DNA from: Yeguia hominis
GTDB lineage: Bacteria; Bacillota; Clostridia; Oscillospirales; Acutalibacteraceae
Length of the DNA stretch: 64,000 nucleotides
Assembly: GCF_014384705.1 (NCBI RefSeq)
Contig: NZ_JACRSN010000003.1
Coordinates: 62,001 to 126,000, forward strand
Direction of reading: 5' to 3'
Shown piece after piece: positions 46,101-54,041 of the stretch. The notes below the pieces were generated by a model. It had not been told where the DNA came from. It saw nothing but the letters and a program-made list of their open reading frames with translations, and searched no databases. Numbering within the stretch: the stretch's first letter is position 1; each line of letters opens with the position of its first letter. The position numbers and the translations under genes were made by a program.

Positions 46101-46149
46101 ATTATAGAAGTTTTTTAGACAAGGTGCAACCCCATAGTGCAACCCCATA
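46101..46149 (-). promoter_or_regulatory. pyrE promoter with a tandem 13-base repeat
   Basis: On the minus strand, TTGCAC (46124-46129) and TATAAT (46101-46106) are spaced by 17. The plus strand shows GTGCAACCCCATA twice in tandem at 46124-46149, overlapping the -35. Confidence 0.7.
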
Positions 46150-46334
46150 AACCCGGAAGCGATAGGGAGAGCATGGGCTCGGTCAGGTTTCATGGGGTGC
46201 GGAGAACAAGTCTGTGTGGAAATCAGTAAACAACTCCCGATGAAAAAACGTCTGTAGGCGCGAAGGCGGCTTCAAAAAATGAATGGCAGAAAGAAAGCAG
46301 AGGCGCGGTAGGGCTGACGGCTTCTATAGGGGCA

Positions 46335-46452
46335 GGGCGGAGCACGCGGGTACGCGGAAACGCGCGTTTTACGCGCCAGGCCGTTCGAAAACGGCCCGCT
46401 CGGCGCCGCCCTTCGGGCGGCCGAGGTTTCCGCGTGCCAGCGTGCTCCGCCC
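46335..46452. repeat. large cloverleaf-forming inverted repeat
   Basis: Arms of 27 bases (46335-46361 and 46426-46452) match at 25 positions plus one wobble. They enclose three hairpins at 46362-46376, 46379-46396 and 46399-46425. The region is much richer in GC than its surroundings. It may be a structured RNA, a small palindromic mobile repeat or a protein-binding DNA element. The gap 46150-46334 before it shows nothing recognisable. Confidence 0.6.
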
Positions 46453-46481
46453 GGTCTGCACGTTAAAATTCCGGAGGGATT

Positions 46482-46580
46482 ATGACGAATTTTTATAGCG
46501 CCGGAAACTGCTGTTTTTTCGGCTGCAAGAAAAAATTTACAAATTGTTCTTGTTTTCAAACTTCCAATGTATTACAATAA
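46482..46580 (+). CDS. tiny cysteine-rich ORF before htpG
   Basis: A 32-residue frame begins with ATG seven bases after a GGAGGGAT ribosome site. The product has five Cys clustered as CC, then FFGC, then CSC in a Lys/Phe context, and no known family match. It lies just after the large cloverleaf and its end overlaps the htpG promoter. It is too short to be sure it is translated. If real, it could be a metal-binding, redox or leader peptide. Confidence 0.35.
   Translation: MTNFYSAGNCCFFGCKKKFTNCSCFQTSNVLQ
46550..46578 (+). promoter_or_regulatory. htpG promoter
   Basis: TTGTTT and TACAAT (46573-46578) are spaced by 17 bases. Confidence 0.65.
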
Positions 46581-46582
46581 AA

Positions 46583-46609
46583 TTAGCACTTAAAACATTT
46601 GAGTGCTAA
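46583..46609 (+). promoter_or_regulatory. CIRCE operator (HrcA site)
   Basis: TTAGCACTT, nine bases, then GAGTGCTAA. This is the CIRCE inverted repeat with one mismatch to the consensus, placed just after the htpG -10. Confidence 0.88.
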
Positions 46610-46633
46610 AACAGTGGAAAAGGAAGGTCGTTT

Positions 46634-48544
46634 ATGGCAGTTAAACAATTTAAAGCAGAGTCGAAACGGTTACTGGATTTGATGATCCATTCCATCTATA
46701 CCCATCGGGAGATTTTTCTGCGTGAGTTGATTTCGAATGCGAGCGACGCAATTGATAAACTGTACTACAAAACGCTCAGCGACGGAGATACCGGTCTGAG
46801 CCGCGATGATTTTTACATTCGGATTGATGTCGACCGGGATGCCCGCAAATTGACCATCACCGACAATGGATGCGGCATGACCAAAACAGATCTCGAAAAC
46901 AATCTCGGCGTGATCGCCAAAAGCGGTTCCCTCAATTTTAAAAAGGAAATGGACGCCAAAGAGGAAATTGACATCATCGGCCAGTTCGGCGTCGGATTCT
47001 ATTCGGCGTTTATGGTCAGCGATTGCGTAACGGTCTGCAGCCGTGCATATGGCAGTGACGAAGCCTGGCAGTGGCAGTCTCACGGAACTGCCGGTTATAC
47101 CGTGGATCCCTGCGAAAAGGAGGGACACGGGACAAAAATCATTCTCGATATCAAAAAGAATACCGAGGAGGAATCGTACGACGAATATCTGGAGCCGTAT
47201 CGTCTCGCAGAAATTGTCAAAAAGTATTCCGATTATATCCGTTACCCGATCCAGATGGAGATGCAGCATTCCCGGCTGAAAGAAGGCGTTGAACCTAAGG
47301 ACGCGAAGAGCGAGGACTACGAAACTTATTTTGAGCTGGAAACCCTCAATAGCATGGTGCCGATCTGGAAAAAGAAGAAGAGCGAAGTCAGCGCCGAAGA
47401 ATACAATCAGTTCTATAAAGAAAAGTTCTACGATTATACCGATCCGCTTCGGGTGATTTACAGCAGTACCGAAGGCGCGGCAACGTACAATGCACTTCTG
47501 TTTATCCCGGCAAAAGCGCCGATGGATTTCTATACAAAGGAGTACGAAAAAGGCCTGCAGCTCTATTCCAACGGCGTCATGATTATGGAGCGTTGTCCGG
47601 ATCTTCTCCCGGATTGCTTCAGCTTTGTGCGCGGTTTGGTCGACTCACAGGATCTTTCTCTCAATATCTCCCGGGAAATGCTGCAGCATGACCGGCAGCT
47701 GAAGATTATTGCCTCGCGGCTCGAAAAGAAGATTCAGTCCGAACTGCTCTCCATGCTGGAAAATGACCGCGAAAAATATGAGACATTCTTTAAAAGCTTT
47801 GGACTTCAGCTGAAATATGGCGTGTATGCCGATTATGGGATGCACAAGGAGCTTTTGCAGGATCTTTTGCTCTTCTATTCTTCCGAAGAAAAGAAACTGG
47901 TGACGCTGAAAGAATATGTCAGCCGGATGAAAGAAGATCAGAAGGATATTTACTATGCATGCGGCGGCAGTATCGCCCGGATTGAACAGCTTCCGCAGAC
48001 AGAACTGCTGCGGGATAAGGGTTATGAGATGCTCTTCCTGACAGACGATGTCGATGAGTTTGCTTTGCGTATGATGATGAAATATGCGGATAAGGAATTC
48101 AAAAACATCTCTTCCGACAAGCTGGATCTCGAAACCGGTGAGGAAAAAGAGCAGGCGAAAAAAGAAGCGGAAGAAAACCGCGGCCTTTTGGATTGCATGA
48201 AAGAAGCGCTCAGCGGAAAAGTAAAGGATGTTGTATTGTCTTCCCGCCTGAAAACGCACCCGGTCTGTCTTTCTGCGCAGGGCGCTATTTCCCTGGAAAT
48301 GGAAAAGGTGCTCAACAGCATGCCGGCGTCGGAACAGAAGGTACATGCAGAACGGGTTCTGGAACTCAATGCGTCCCATCCGGTATTCCGGACGCTGAGT
48401 GCGCTCTATGAAACAAATCCGGAAAAGGTCAAAGCGTATGCACAGCTGCTTTACACGCAGGCGCTGCTGATTGAGGGACTGCCGGTGGAGGATCCGGTTG
48501 CGTTCTCGAATCAGATTTGCGAACTCATGGCGGAAAAAGGCTGA
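46634..48544 (+). CDS. htpG: Hsp90-family chaperone HtpG
   Basis: A 636-residue ATP-dependent chaperone. The N-terminal GHKL ATPase domain has [21 protein letters not shown] and [12 protein letters not shown] middle client domain and C-terminal dimerisation domain follow. GGAAGG precedes the ATG. A CIRCE operator sits between promoter and gene, so heat-shock control by HrcA is expected. hrcA itself is not in the window. Confidence 0.97.
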   Translation: MAVKQFKAESKRLLDLMIHSIYTHREIFLRELISNASDAIDKLYYKTLSDGDTGLSRDDFYIRIDVDRDARKLTITDNGCGMTKTDLENNLGVIAKSGSLNFKKEMDAKEEIDIIGQFGVGFYSAFMVSDCVTVCSRAYGSDEAWQWQSHGTAGYTVDPCEKEGHGTKIILDIKKNTEEESYDEYLEPYRLAEIVKKYSDYIRYPIQMEMQHSRLKEGVEPKDAKSEDYETYFELETLNSMVPIWKKKKSEVSAEEYNQFYKEKFYDYTDPLRVIYSSTEGAATYNALLFIPAKAPMDFYTKEYEKGLQLYSNGVMIMERCPDLLPDCFSFVRGLVDSQDLSLNISREMLQHDRQLKIIASRLEKKIQSELLSMLENDREKYETFFKSFGLQLKYGVYADYGMHKELLQDLLLFYSSEEKKLVTLKEYVSRMKEDQKDIYYACGGSIARIEQLPQTELLRDKGYEMLFLTDDVDEFALRMMMKYADKEFKNISSDKLDLETGEEKEQAKKEAEENRGLLDCMKEALSGKVKDVVLSSRLKTHPVCLSAQGAISLEMEKVLNSMPASEQKVHAERVLELNASHPVFRTLSALYETNPEKVKAYAQLLYTQALLIEGLPVEDPVAFSNQICELMAEKG

Positions 48545-48558
48545 GGAAAATTTCATGC

Positions 48559-48601
48559 GCCGTTCTGCGGAGTCTTACTGCTCTGCAGAACGGCGTTTTT
48601 T
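48559..48601 (+). terminator. terminator after htpG
   Basis: An 11-bp perfect stem (48559-48569 with 48585-48595) and six T. Confidence 0.9.
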
Positions 48602-48619
48602 AGAGAAAGGAATGAAAAA

Positions 48620-49066
48620 ATGACGTACCGGAAGCTGACGCTGGAATGGGTGGATGCGCTTTTGGAAATGCGGATTTTGCAGCTTACAGAGGAAGGTGCG
48701 GAAAATCCGAAAATGCTGTTGCCGGCGCTTCGGCGCTACTACGAAACACATTTGGCGGACGGAACCTTTGTCTCCTGGGCTGCAGTTTGCGAGGGAAAGC
48801 TGGTTGCGGTGAGCGGAATGTCTTTTGTAGAAAAACCGCCCTATGGCGGGAACCCTTCCGGAAAAATCGGGCTGCTATCCGGCATGTATACCCGCAAAGC
48901 ATACCGCAGACAGGGCCTTGCCAAAACGTTGCTGGATCACGTGATCGAAGAGGCGCGTACGTATGGCTGCGGAACCGTACAGGTTACGGCCTCTGCAATG
49001 GGGAGCCTGCTCTATGCGGATTACGGCTTTGAGAAAAGCGAAAAATTTATGCAGATTTTTCTTTAA
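48620..49066 (+). CDS. GNAT-family N-acetyltransferase
   Basis: A 148-residue acetyl-CoA-dependent transferase. The CoA-binding motif A is RRQGLAKTLLDHVIEEA (about 104-120), preceded by MYTRKAYR. It has a single domain of normal length. The acceptor is unknown. AGAAAGGA precedes the ATG, right after the htpG terminator, so occasional read-through could couple them. Confidence 0.88.
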   Translation: MTYRKLTLEWVDALLEMRILQLTEEGAENPKMLLPALRRYYETHLADGTFVSWAAVCEGKLVAVSGMSFVEKPPYGGNPSGKIGLLSGMYTRKAYRRQGLAKTLLDHVIEEARTYGCGTVQVTASAMGSLLYADYGFEKSEKFMQIFL

Positions 49067-49290
49067 AAAATGGCAGCTGCTTCGAAAGAGCAGTATCCTG
49101 CATGCTGTGGCATCGCAGTAGACGGTTTCAATTTTCTACCATTACATCCGAATGCTGAAAGAGACGCAATCAAAAATAAAAATTAAAAAAAATTCCAATT
49201 CGGATATTCTGCGCTTTGACGGGAACACTATCTCTTAGTGCCCGGCTCTACGAATTGCGGACGGGTAACAATCAGGAGGTGTTTGATACG

Positions 49291-49623
49291 ATGTCGAATT
49301 TGGAATGTAACGTTTCTACGTGTGCTTATCATGCGAACAATCAGTGCTGCAAACCGGGAATCCATGTTTCCGGCCATCAGGCAAGAACCAGCGAAGATAC
49401 TTGCTGCGCTTCTTACGCTGAAAGAAACAGCGCTGCAGCCAATAACGCGGTGCAGTATGAGCAGCCGGACCGTTCGTCGGAGATTTCCTGCGATGCGTGC
49501 AACTGCAAGTATAATGCAGAAGGACAGTGCAAAGCGGACTGTGTATGCGTTTCCTGCTGCTGCAATGATCCGAAAACAGAAAGCGAAACAGAGTGTTCCA
49601 CATTCTGCTGCTGCGCAAAATAA
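49291..49623 (+). CDS. cysteine-rich DUF1540-type protein
   Basis: A 110-residue protein with 19 cysteines. Two DUF1540-like modules (LECNVSTCAYHANNQCC near the N-terminus and ISCDACNCKYNAEGQC near residue 70) are each followed by a Cys pair and Ser/Thr-rich linker. Such proteins occur in Clostridia and may bind metal; function is unknown. AGGAGGTG precedes the ATG. The 220-base gap before it has a small hairpin at 49219-49243 but no clear promoter. Confidence 0.8.
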   Translation: MSNLECNVSTCAYHANNQCCKPGIHVSGHQARTSEDTCCASYAERNSAAANNAVQYEQPDRSSEISCDACNCKYNAEGQCKADCVCVSCCCNDPKTESETECSTFCCCAK

Positions 49624-49640
49624 CAGCTTAAAAAGAAACA

Positions 49641-49679
49641 AAAGGGCCGGGAACATGCAGAATGTCCCGGTCCTTTTTT
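49641..49679. terminator. bidirectional terminator
   Basis: A GC-rich stem flanked by an A-rich run and T6. It serves the DUF1540 gene and the convergent transporter gene. Confidence 0.8.
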
Positions 49680-49692
49680 CGATTTTGCTGTC

Positions 49693-50313
49693 TCAAAGTG
49701 TAATCTGGAATTTTTTTGCAGTCACTGCAAGCGCTTTGGAGATTGCGGCGCCGATGAAGAAGCAGGTGAGCGCTTCGACCAGTCCGTTGATGCCGACAAA
49801 CGCCAGAACAAACAGGAACGGATTATAGACGCCGAGCTGTTGCATATATCCCTGGATCAAATCGGTTTGCCCAAAAAAGAAAAGCAGCGCACTCATAAAG
49901 AACAGCGTGTTCAAAAGCGGGCAGGCAAGGCAGGCCAGCGTGTAACGGAGCCATTTGGTGCGGTCAATTTTTTGGATCGCGACAAAAATAAGTCCCGCCA
50001 GCAGACCGCAGAGGATACGCGGTACGATGCAAGTGACAGCCGTAAACCCTGGATTAATGGCATACAGCGCAATGCCGAGTGTACTGGGTTTTAAGAATCC
50101 CAAACACTGCAGAAAGCTGAAAATGCCGTAGATGCCGCCCAAAATTGCACCGCCGGATGGCCCAAGCAACACGGCTCCTACAGAGATCGGAACCATTGCG
50201 AGAGAAATTTCGAGCCCCAGTGTTTGCAGAGGCAGACACGTCACCAACAGGATGATCGCAGTCAGCATGGCGAGCAGGGTCAGGCGCAGGATGTTTGTCT
50301 TTTTGGATTTCAT
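49693..50313 (-). CDS. panT: ECF transporter substrate-binding (S) component, probable pantothenate
   Basis: A 206-residue membrane protein with five to six helices. The N-terminal LTLLAMLTAIILLVTCLP and the gly-rich VGAVLLGPSGGAILGGIYG are typical of energy-coupling-factor S components, which capture vitamins and share an ATPase module. It lies 114 bases downstream of coaX on the same strand, which makes pantothenate the likely substrate. That specificity is inference from context. AGGAGGAAT precedes the ATG at 50313. Confidence 0.75.
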   Translation of the reverse strand: MKSKKTNILRLTLLAMLTAIILLVTCLPLQTLGLEISLAMVPISVGAVLLGPSGGAILGGIYGIFSFLQCLGFLKPSTLGIALYAINPGFTAVTCIVPRILCGLLAGLIFVAIQKIDRTKWLRYTLACLACPLLNTLFFMSALLFFFGQTDLIQGYMQQLGVYNPFLFVLAFVGINGLVEALTCFFIGAAISKALAVTAKKFQITL

Positions 50314-50427
50314 GGTATTCCTCCTTGCTGTTGCTCCCAAGAGGGATGCAGCGCAAAATAATGATTTAAAAACAGGAATTTCCTGCTTTTATCCAGTGAT
50401 AGAATGCCCCGATTCGAAAAAGATTTT

Positions 50428-51195
50428 TCATTTTTTGTTTTTTTCATAGATGATTCGCAGACCATCAAGTAAGAGATGATCGCAAAACAGAAATGCCCGT
50501 TTGCAGGCGGGAAGAACTTTTTGGGCATAGCATCCGGTTGCGAGAAGCGTAGCCGGTGCTCCGAGTGTTTCGGTCAGCCGATCGGCCATGCCGTCAATCA
50601 TGGCGGCTGCACCGTAAAGGAGCCCGGACTGCATCGCCTGAACCGTATTTCGGCCAATCGGAGAATCCGGCATGGTCAAATCAATATGCGGCAGAAGGGC
50701 TGTGCGGCTGCAAAGGCCTTCCTGCATCATGCCGACACCTGCGCAGATGCTGACGCCGAGCAGCGTGCCGGTTTGATTCAGAACGCTGATGCTGGTGGCA
50801 GTTCCTAGGTCAAAGATCAGGCACGGCATCGGAAATTGCGCAATGGCGGCAACGGCATCGGCAACCAGGTCAGAGCCGAGCTGTGCGGGGTTGTCAATGC
50901 GGATGTTAAGCCCGGTTCTAACGCCAGGGCCGAGAATAAGCGGCTGGATGCCGAGCAGTTTGTGAATCGCTTCTGCAATGGGCGCGGTTAGCTCCGGAAC
51001 CACAGAGCAGATGATGGATCCGCTTAGCAAAGCACGGTTGACGTGGTAAAGATCGAGAATTTGATGGAGGGAAATGGCATACTGATCGGCTGTAAGACGA
51101 TGATCCGTTACGACATGTGCTGCGTAGGACAGGCTGCAGCCTTCGTAAATGCCGAATGTAATTTGTGAATTTCCAATTTCTACAGCAAGCAGCAT
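50428..51195 (-). CDS. coaX: type III pantothenate kinase
   Basis: A 255-residue ASKHA-fold kinase for the first step of CoA synthesis. The phosphate-1 motif is AVEIGNSQITFGIYEG, then LGSDLVADAVAA and the DLGTATSISV motif. Type III enzymes are not feedback-inhibited by CoA. The ATG at 51195 with GGGGG upstream gives the family length; a longer in-frame extension upstream has no such site. With coaD and the transporter, it outlines CoA supply. Confidence 0.93.
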   Translation of the reverse strand: MLLAVEIGNSQITFGIYEGCSLSYAAHVVTDHRLTADQYAISLHQILDLYHVNRALLSGSIICSVVPELTAPIAEAIHKLLGIQPLILGPGVRTGLNIRIDNPAQLGSDLVADAVAAIAQFPMPCLIFDLGTATSISVLNQTGTLLGVSICAGVGMMQEGLCSRTALLPHIDLTMPDSPIGRNTVQAMQSGLLYGAAAMIDGMADRLTETLGAPATLLATGCYAQKVLPACKRAFLFCDHLLLDGLRIIYEKNKK

Positions 51196-51291
51196 GCGGG
51201 GTCCCCCTTCTGTGGGTGTTTTCCAAAGTATAGCATGTTTTGAAAAAGCATTCAATATGCAATTTTTGCAAATACAGAAAAGGCTGCAGGG

Positions 51292-51320
51292 TTGGATTTT
51301 TTTGAAAAATGTGGTATACT
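51292..51320 (+). promoter_or_regulatory. promoter of the HAD gene leader
   Basis: TTGGAT and TATACT (51315-51320) are spaced by 17, with an extended -10 TGG. Transcription would start about 250 bases before the HAD start codon. Confidence 0.75.
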
Positions 51321-51351
51321 GTTCCAGCAGAATAGAAGGGTGGCTACGCTT

Positions 51352-51559
51352 GGCCGCCCGGCTTTTGGAAAGCAGAGTGTTTTCCTGAAAGCTTCCGGCG
51401 CGGATCCTGCATCTGCCTTGGCGGATGCAGGCCTGCGCATTCGCGCAGGGGGAAGCCGTCCGCAGGACGGCTTTTCCGCGCCCGGGAACCGGCAAGCGTT
51501 CTGCTTTTTCGGGCGGCCCGGCAATCGGCCCGATCGTCGGAAGCGGCAGAAATGATCGG
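51352..51559 (+). ncRNA. highly structured 5' leader, riboswitch-like
   Basis: A 9-bp closing stem (51352-51360 with 51510-51518) is extended by AAAGCAGA/TCTGCTTT (51369-51376 with 51500-51507) and GGCGCGG/CCGCGCC (51397-51403 with 51476-51482). It encloses three strong hairpins at 51406-51431 (11 bp), 51432-51449 (7 bp) and 51453-51473 (9 bp). A further CCGATC/GATCGG pairing (51530-51535 with 51554-51559) touches the ribosome-binding site. No known riboswitch class was recognised. Confidence 0.55.
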
Positions 51560-51577
51560 AGGGAAAGGAACGATATT

Positions 51578-52405
51578 ATGAAAATCCGGCTCTTTGCATT
51601 TGATTTGGACGGTACTATTTTGCATCATCAGCATGCGCTTTCTCCGCGCAATGCAGAAGCGCTTCGCCGCGCGCATGAGCAGGGGGTTGAAATCGTTCCG
51701 GCGACCGGGAGAATGCGCACGTTTCTTCCGCCGTCTATTGCGGAGCTTCCGTTTATCCGATACGTGGTGTCTTCGAACGGCGCCGCGGTTTATGACCGGA
51801 AAGAAAAAAAGGTGATCTATGAAAATATGATGCCGTCGTCTCTAGCAGAACACTGCTTTGACTTGGTTGCGCCGTATCATGTCTTTTCGGAAGTCTACGT
51901 GAATGGAGAAGCGTATACGGATCGGTTTATGTGGGAACGCCGGGAGACGGAGTTTGGCTATCCGCCCGAACGGGTTGCATTTATGAAAAATAAAACGTAC
52001 CATATTGTGGATGATTTCCGCACCTTTTTGCGCCGTAAAGATGTGAAGGTGGAAAAATATAATATGCCGTATGTCCCGGAAACTATTTTTGAAGATTTGA
52101 TGGCATTCCTGGAAAAGCAGGAAGAAATCGTCGTCGCGTGTTCCGGATTTACCAATATCGAACTGAACAACCGCACAACCAGCAAAGCGGATGGTCTGCG
52201 CGGACTCGGTGCGGTTTTGGGAATTTCGGCGGAGGAAATGATGACGATTGGTGATAACGGAAATGATGTTTCCATGCTTCGTTACGCCGGGCTTTCCGTG
52301 GCCGTTGCCAATGCAAGCGCAGAAGCCAAGGCGGCCGCCAAGGTGTTGACAGACGCTTGTACCGAGGACGGTGTGGCAAAAGCAATTGAAAAATATCTGC
52401 TCTAA
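51578..52405 (+). CDS. Cof-type HAD-superfamily phosphatase
   Basis: A 275-residue haloacid-dehalogenase-like hydrolase of the Cof/YbiV subfamily. The nucleophile motif is FAFDLDGTIL and motif IV is IGDNGNDVSML, with a C2 cap in between. The family dephosphorylates sugar phosphates, FMN or pyridoxal phosphate. The substrate is not evident. GGAGGGAAAGG precedes the ATG. Its long structured leader suggests regulation by RNA structure. Confidence 0.88.
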   Translation: MKIRLFAFDLDGTILHHQHALSPRNAEALRRAHEQGVEIVPATGRMRTFLPPSIAELPFIRYVVSSNGAAVYDRKEKKVIYENMMPSSLAEHCFDLVAPYHVFSEVYVNGEAYTDRFMWERRETEFGYPPERVAFMKNKTYHIVDDFRTFLRRKDVKVEKYNMPYVPETIFEDLMAFLEKQEEIVVACSGFTNIELNNRTTSKADGLRGLGAVLGISAEEMMTIGDNGNDVSMLRYAGLSVAVANASAEAKAAAKVLTDACTEDGVAKAIEKYLL

Positions 52406-52416
52406 AAAAGAAAACA

Positions 52417-52446
52417 AAAAGGCTCTCTTTTAAAAGAGGGCCTTTT
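52417..52446. terminator. bidirectional terminator between HAD and DUF4364 genes
   Basis: An 11-bp stem with one G-T pair between A and T runs; it serves both convergent genes. Confidence 0.8.
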
Positions 52447-52454
52447 CAGCGGAA

Positions 52455-53039
52455 TTATAGCCTTTTTAAGATATCTGCAACCAATTCCTGCTCTCCGGTT
52501 ACAAGCGCAAGCAGAGCGCGGTACACAAGCTCCGGATCGTTTAGGAATTGTTTGCGGACCAGCTTTGCCTGTGCAAAATCCGGAACATAGAGCGAAAAGG
52601 ACATCAAATCCATCTCTCCGCCGGAAACATGGCAGGTTACTTTGTAGCCGTTTTTGCTGTGTTCAATTTCGACCTTGTTTTCGCGCTCTCGTTTTGCCGC
52701 GGCAAGTAAGTTTACCGCGCAAGCAACTGCGCGGTTGCGTACGGCAGAAGGCAAGGTGGTGTTGAGCTGCTGAGAGATTTCCCGTGTCCGGTCATTTCCG
52801 GAAAAAAGATCCGGATTTTCGGGAACAGAATCGATACTGCCCATAGAAGCCAGGCCGGAAATGGCGTCCATAACCTCAAAATAGTTGGCAAATCCGTTTT
52901 CTACCATTACGGTGATAATATCGTTTTTGGATAGCGGTGCGCCAGCACCGCAAAGCATGTAACAAATTAAAATCCGGATATCGTTTTTGCTCCGCAGTCC
53001 ACCCGGTTCAATACCGGCATTAAATGCATCAAAATCCAT
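52455..53039 (-). CDS. DUF4364 family protein
   Basis: A 194-residue cytoplasmic protein of a family confined largely to Clostridia. The N-terminal 75 residues look like a winged helix (RSKNDIRILICYMLCGAGAPLSKNDIITVMVENGF), so a DNA-binding role is likely but unproven. The rest (MDLMSFSLYVPDFAQAKLV) is conserved in the family and of unknown function. It is monocistronic and faces the HAD gene. Confidence 0.82.
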   Translation of the reverse strand: MDFDAFNAGIEPGGLRSKNDIRILICYMLCGAGAPLSKNDIITVMVENGFANYFEVMDAISGLASMGSIDSVPENPDLFSGNDRTREISQQLNTTLPSAVRNRAVACAVNLLAAAKRERENKVEIEHSKNGYKVTCHVSGGEMDLMSFSLYVPDFAQAKLVRKQFLNDPELVYRALLALVTGEQELVADILKRL

Positions 53040-53140
53040 AGTGTCCGTCTCCTGTCGTGAAAATACGAATGAATCCGCCTGAAACCGGAGAAGCTTCCGT
53101 TTTCAAAGCATCCTATTTTTATTTTATCATAATTAGCTCT

Positions 53141-53168
53141 TTAACAAAAGAGGGGAATATGCTATAAT
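53141..53168 (+). promoter_or_regulatory. strong orphan promoter
   Basis: TTAACA and TATAAT are spaced by 16 bases, with an extended -10 (TGC before TATAAT). No gene of recognised family lies downstream on this strand before 54042. Confidence 0.75.
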
Positions 53169-53174
53169 AACCTC

Positions 53175-53345
53175 GAAGCTGTACGTATGCCGGGCGGCAA
53201 AGGCCGCCGCAAAGCTTGTTGCGCGTTGTGATGGAAACCCCGCTTGGTGCTGCAAGCGCGAAAGCAGAACCAAAAGTGCCAAACCGAGAAGCTGCAAAAA
53301 CTCCCGTAAAAAACAAAAAATGCCTTCTGCGTCTGTAGGCATTTT
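53175..53345 (+). ncRNA. candidate small RNA or small-protein transcript
   Basis: The transcript from the orphan promoter would run about 170 bases to a 9-bp hairpin at 53317-53345. It contains a GGCGGC/GCCGCC hairpin (about 53190-53206) and a CGCTTG/CAAGCG hairpin near 53240. It shows none of the signatures of SRP RNA, RNase P RNA or tmRNA. A 35-residue Ala/Lys/Pro-rich frame (53231-53338) lies inside but lacks a ribosome-binding site. Confidence 0.4.
53315..53345 (-). terminator. terminator of the HTH gene
   Basis: A 9-bp stem (53317-53325 with 53337-53345) followed by T6 on the minus strand. The plus-strand T run is shorter (four), so it may end both transcripts. Confidence 0.7.
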
Positions 53346-53437
53346 CACACATCATCTTCTGTTTTTTAGCGGCAGATCGGAAAGAAGAAAAAGAAGCGAT
53401 CTGCCGGAAAGAATATAGAATATAGAAAAAGGAATGA

Positions 53438-53866
53438 TTATCGGGAGGCATCTTCTGAATCAGAACCGCGTAAAATTTCAAGCATTTTTTCAAAAATCAG
53501 CTTTTTTTGTTCCGATGTTGCTGCGCGGTAGCCGCAGATGATTTGTTTTTCATCTTTGGACAGTTCATAAATATGACTGGCATTTGGTAAAATGGAGAGC
53601 GGCAAACGAACTGGCTTTTGCGATGCGCCGGAGTCGGATACGGTCGTAACCGGATCCTCGGGTTCCAGAATGTCTAAAATGTCCACATTGAAAATCCTTG
53701 CCAACGCGAAGAACGTGTTGATGTCAGGAAAGGTTTTTCCGGTTTCATAATATGCATAAGTGGAGCGGTCAATGTTTAGAATGTTGGAAATCTGCTGCTG
53801 CGTATATCCGCAGTTTTCACGCAAAATGCGGAGCCTTTGGCCGACGGTACTCTTTTCAATGGGCAT
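53438..53866 (-). CDS. XRE-family helix-turn-helix regulator
   Basis: A 142-residue repressor-type protein. The N-terminal HTH_3 domain (QRLRILRENCGYTQQQISNI, then YETGKTFPDINTFFALARIF) covers residues 9-65. A linker and a C-terminal helical part (about 100-138, LSKDEKQIICGYRAATSEQK) resemble other Clostridial regulators of growth state. It is divergent from typA. No prophage or toxin genes are nearby. Confidence 0.85.
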   Translation of the reverse strand: MPIEKSTVGQRLRILRENCGYTQQQISNILNIDRSTYAYYETGKTFPDINTFFALARIFNVDILDILEPEDPVTTVSDSGASQKPVRLPLSILPNASHIYELSKDEKQIICGYRAATSEQKKLIFEKMLEILRGSDSEDASR

Positions 53867-54041
53867 AGAATAGTCTCCTTTTGGAATTTTATCTAAATCA
53901 AAAATTTCTGAAAAATGCCGAAAAATAGATTACCTAATATTATAAGTTTTACGGGAACCAATTTCTCGGATCGGTGATTTATATTCACTTTGCCGAAGAG
54001 GGTCTTCAGTTTTGTAAATCATTTAAAGAAGGGAATAGAAA

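Noticed and set aside
51352..51518. Retron msr-msd or group II intron for the structured leader
   Set aside because: No reverse transcriptase is nearby and the domain V signature of introns is absent.
53175..53345. SRP RNA, RNase P RNA, tmRNA or 6S RNA
   Set aside because: Conserved signatures of these RNAs (for example the SRP GGAAG loop or the tmRNA termini) are absent.
53119..53493. Minus-strand frame of 124 codons downstream of the HTH gene
   Set aside because: It runs through the HTH terminator, has no ribosome site and no domain; the plus-strand promoter signal is stronger.
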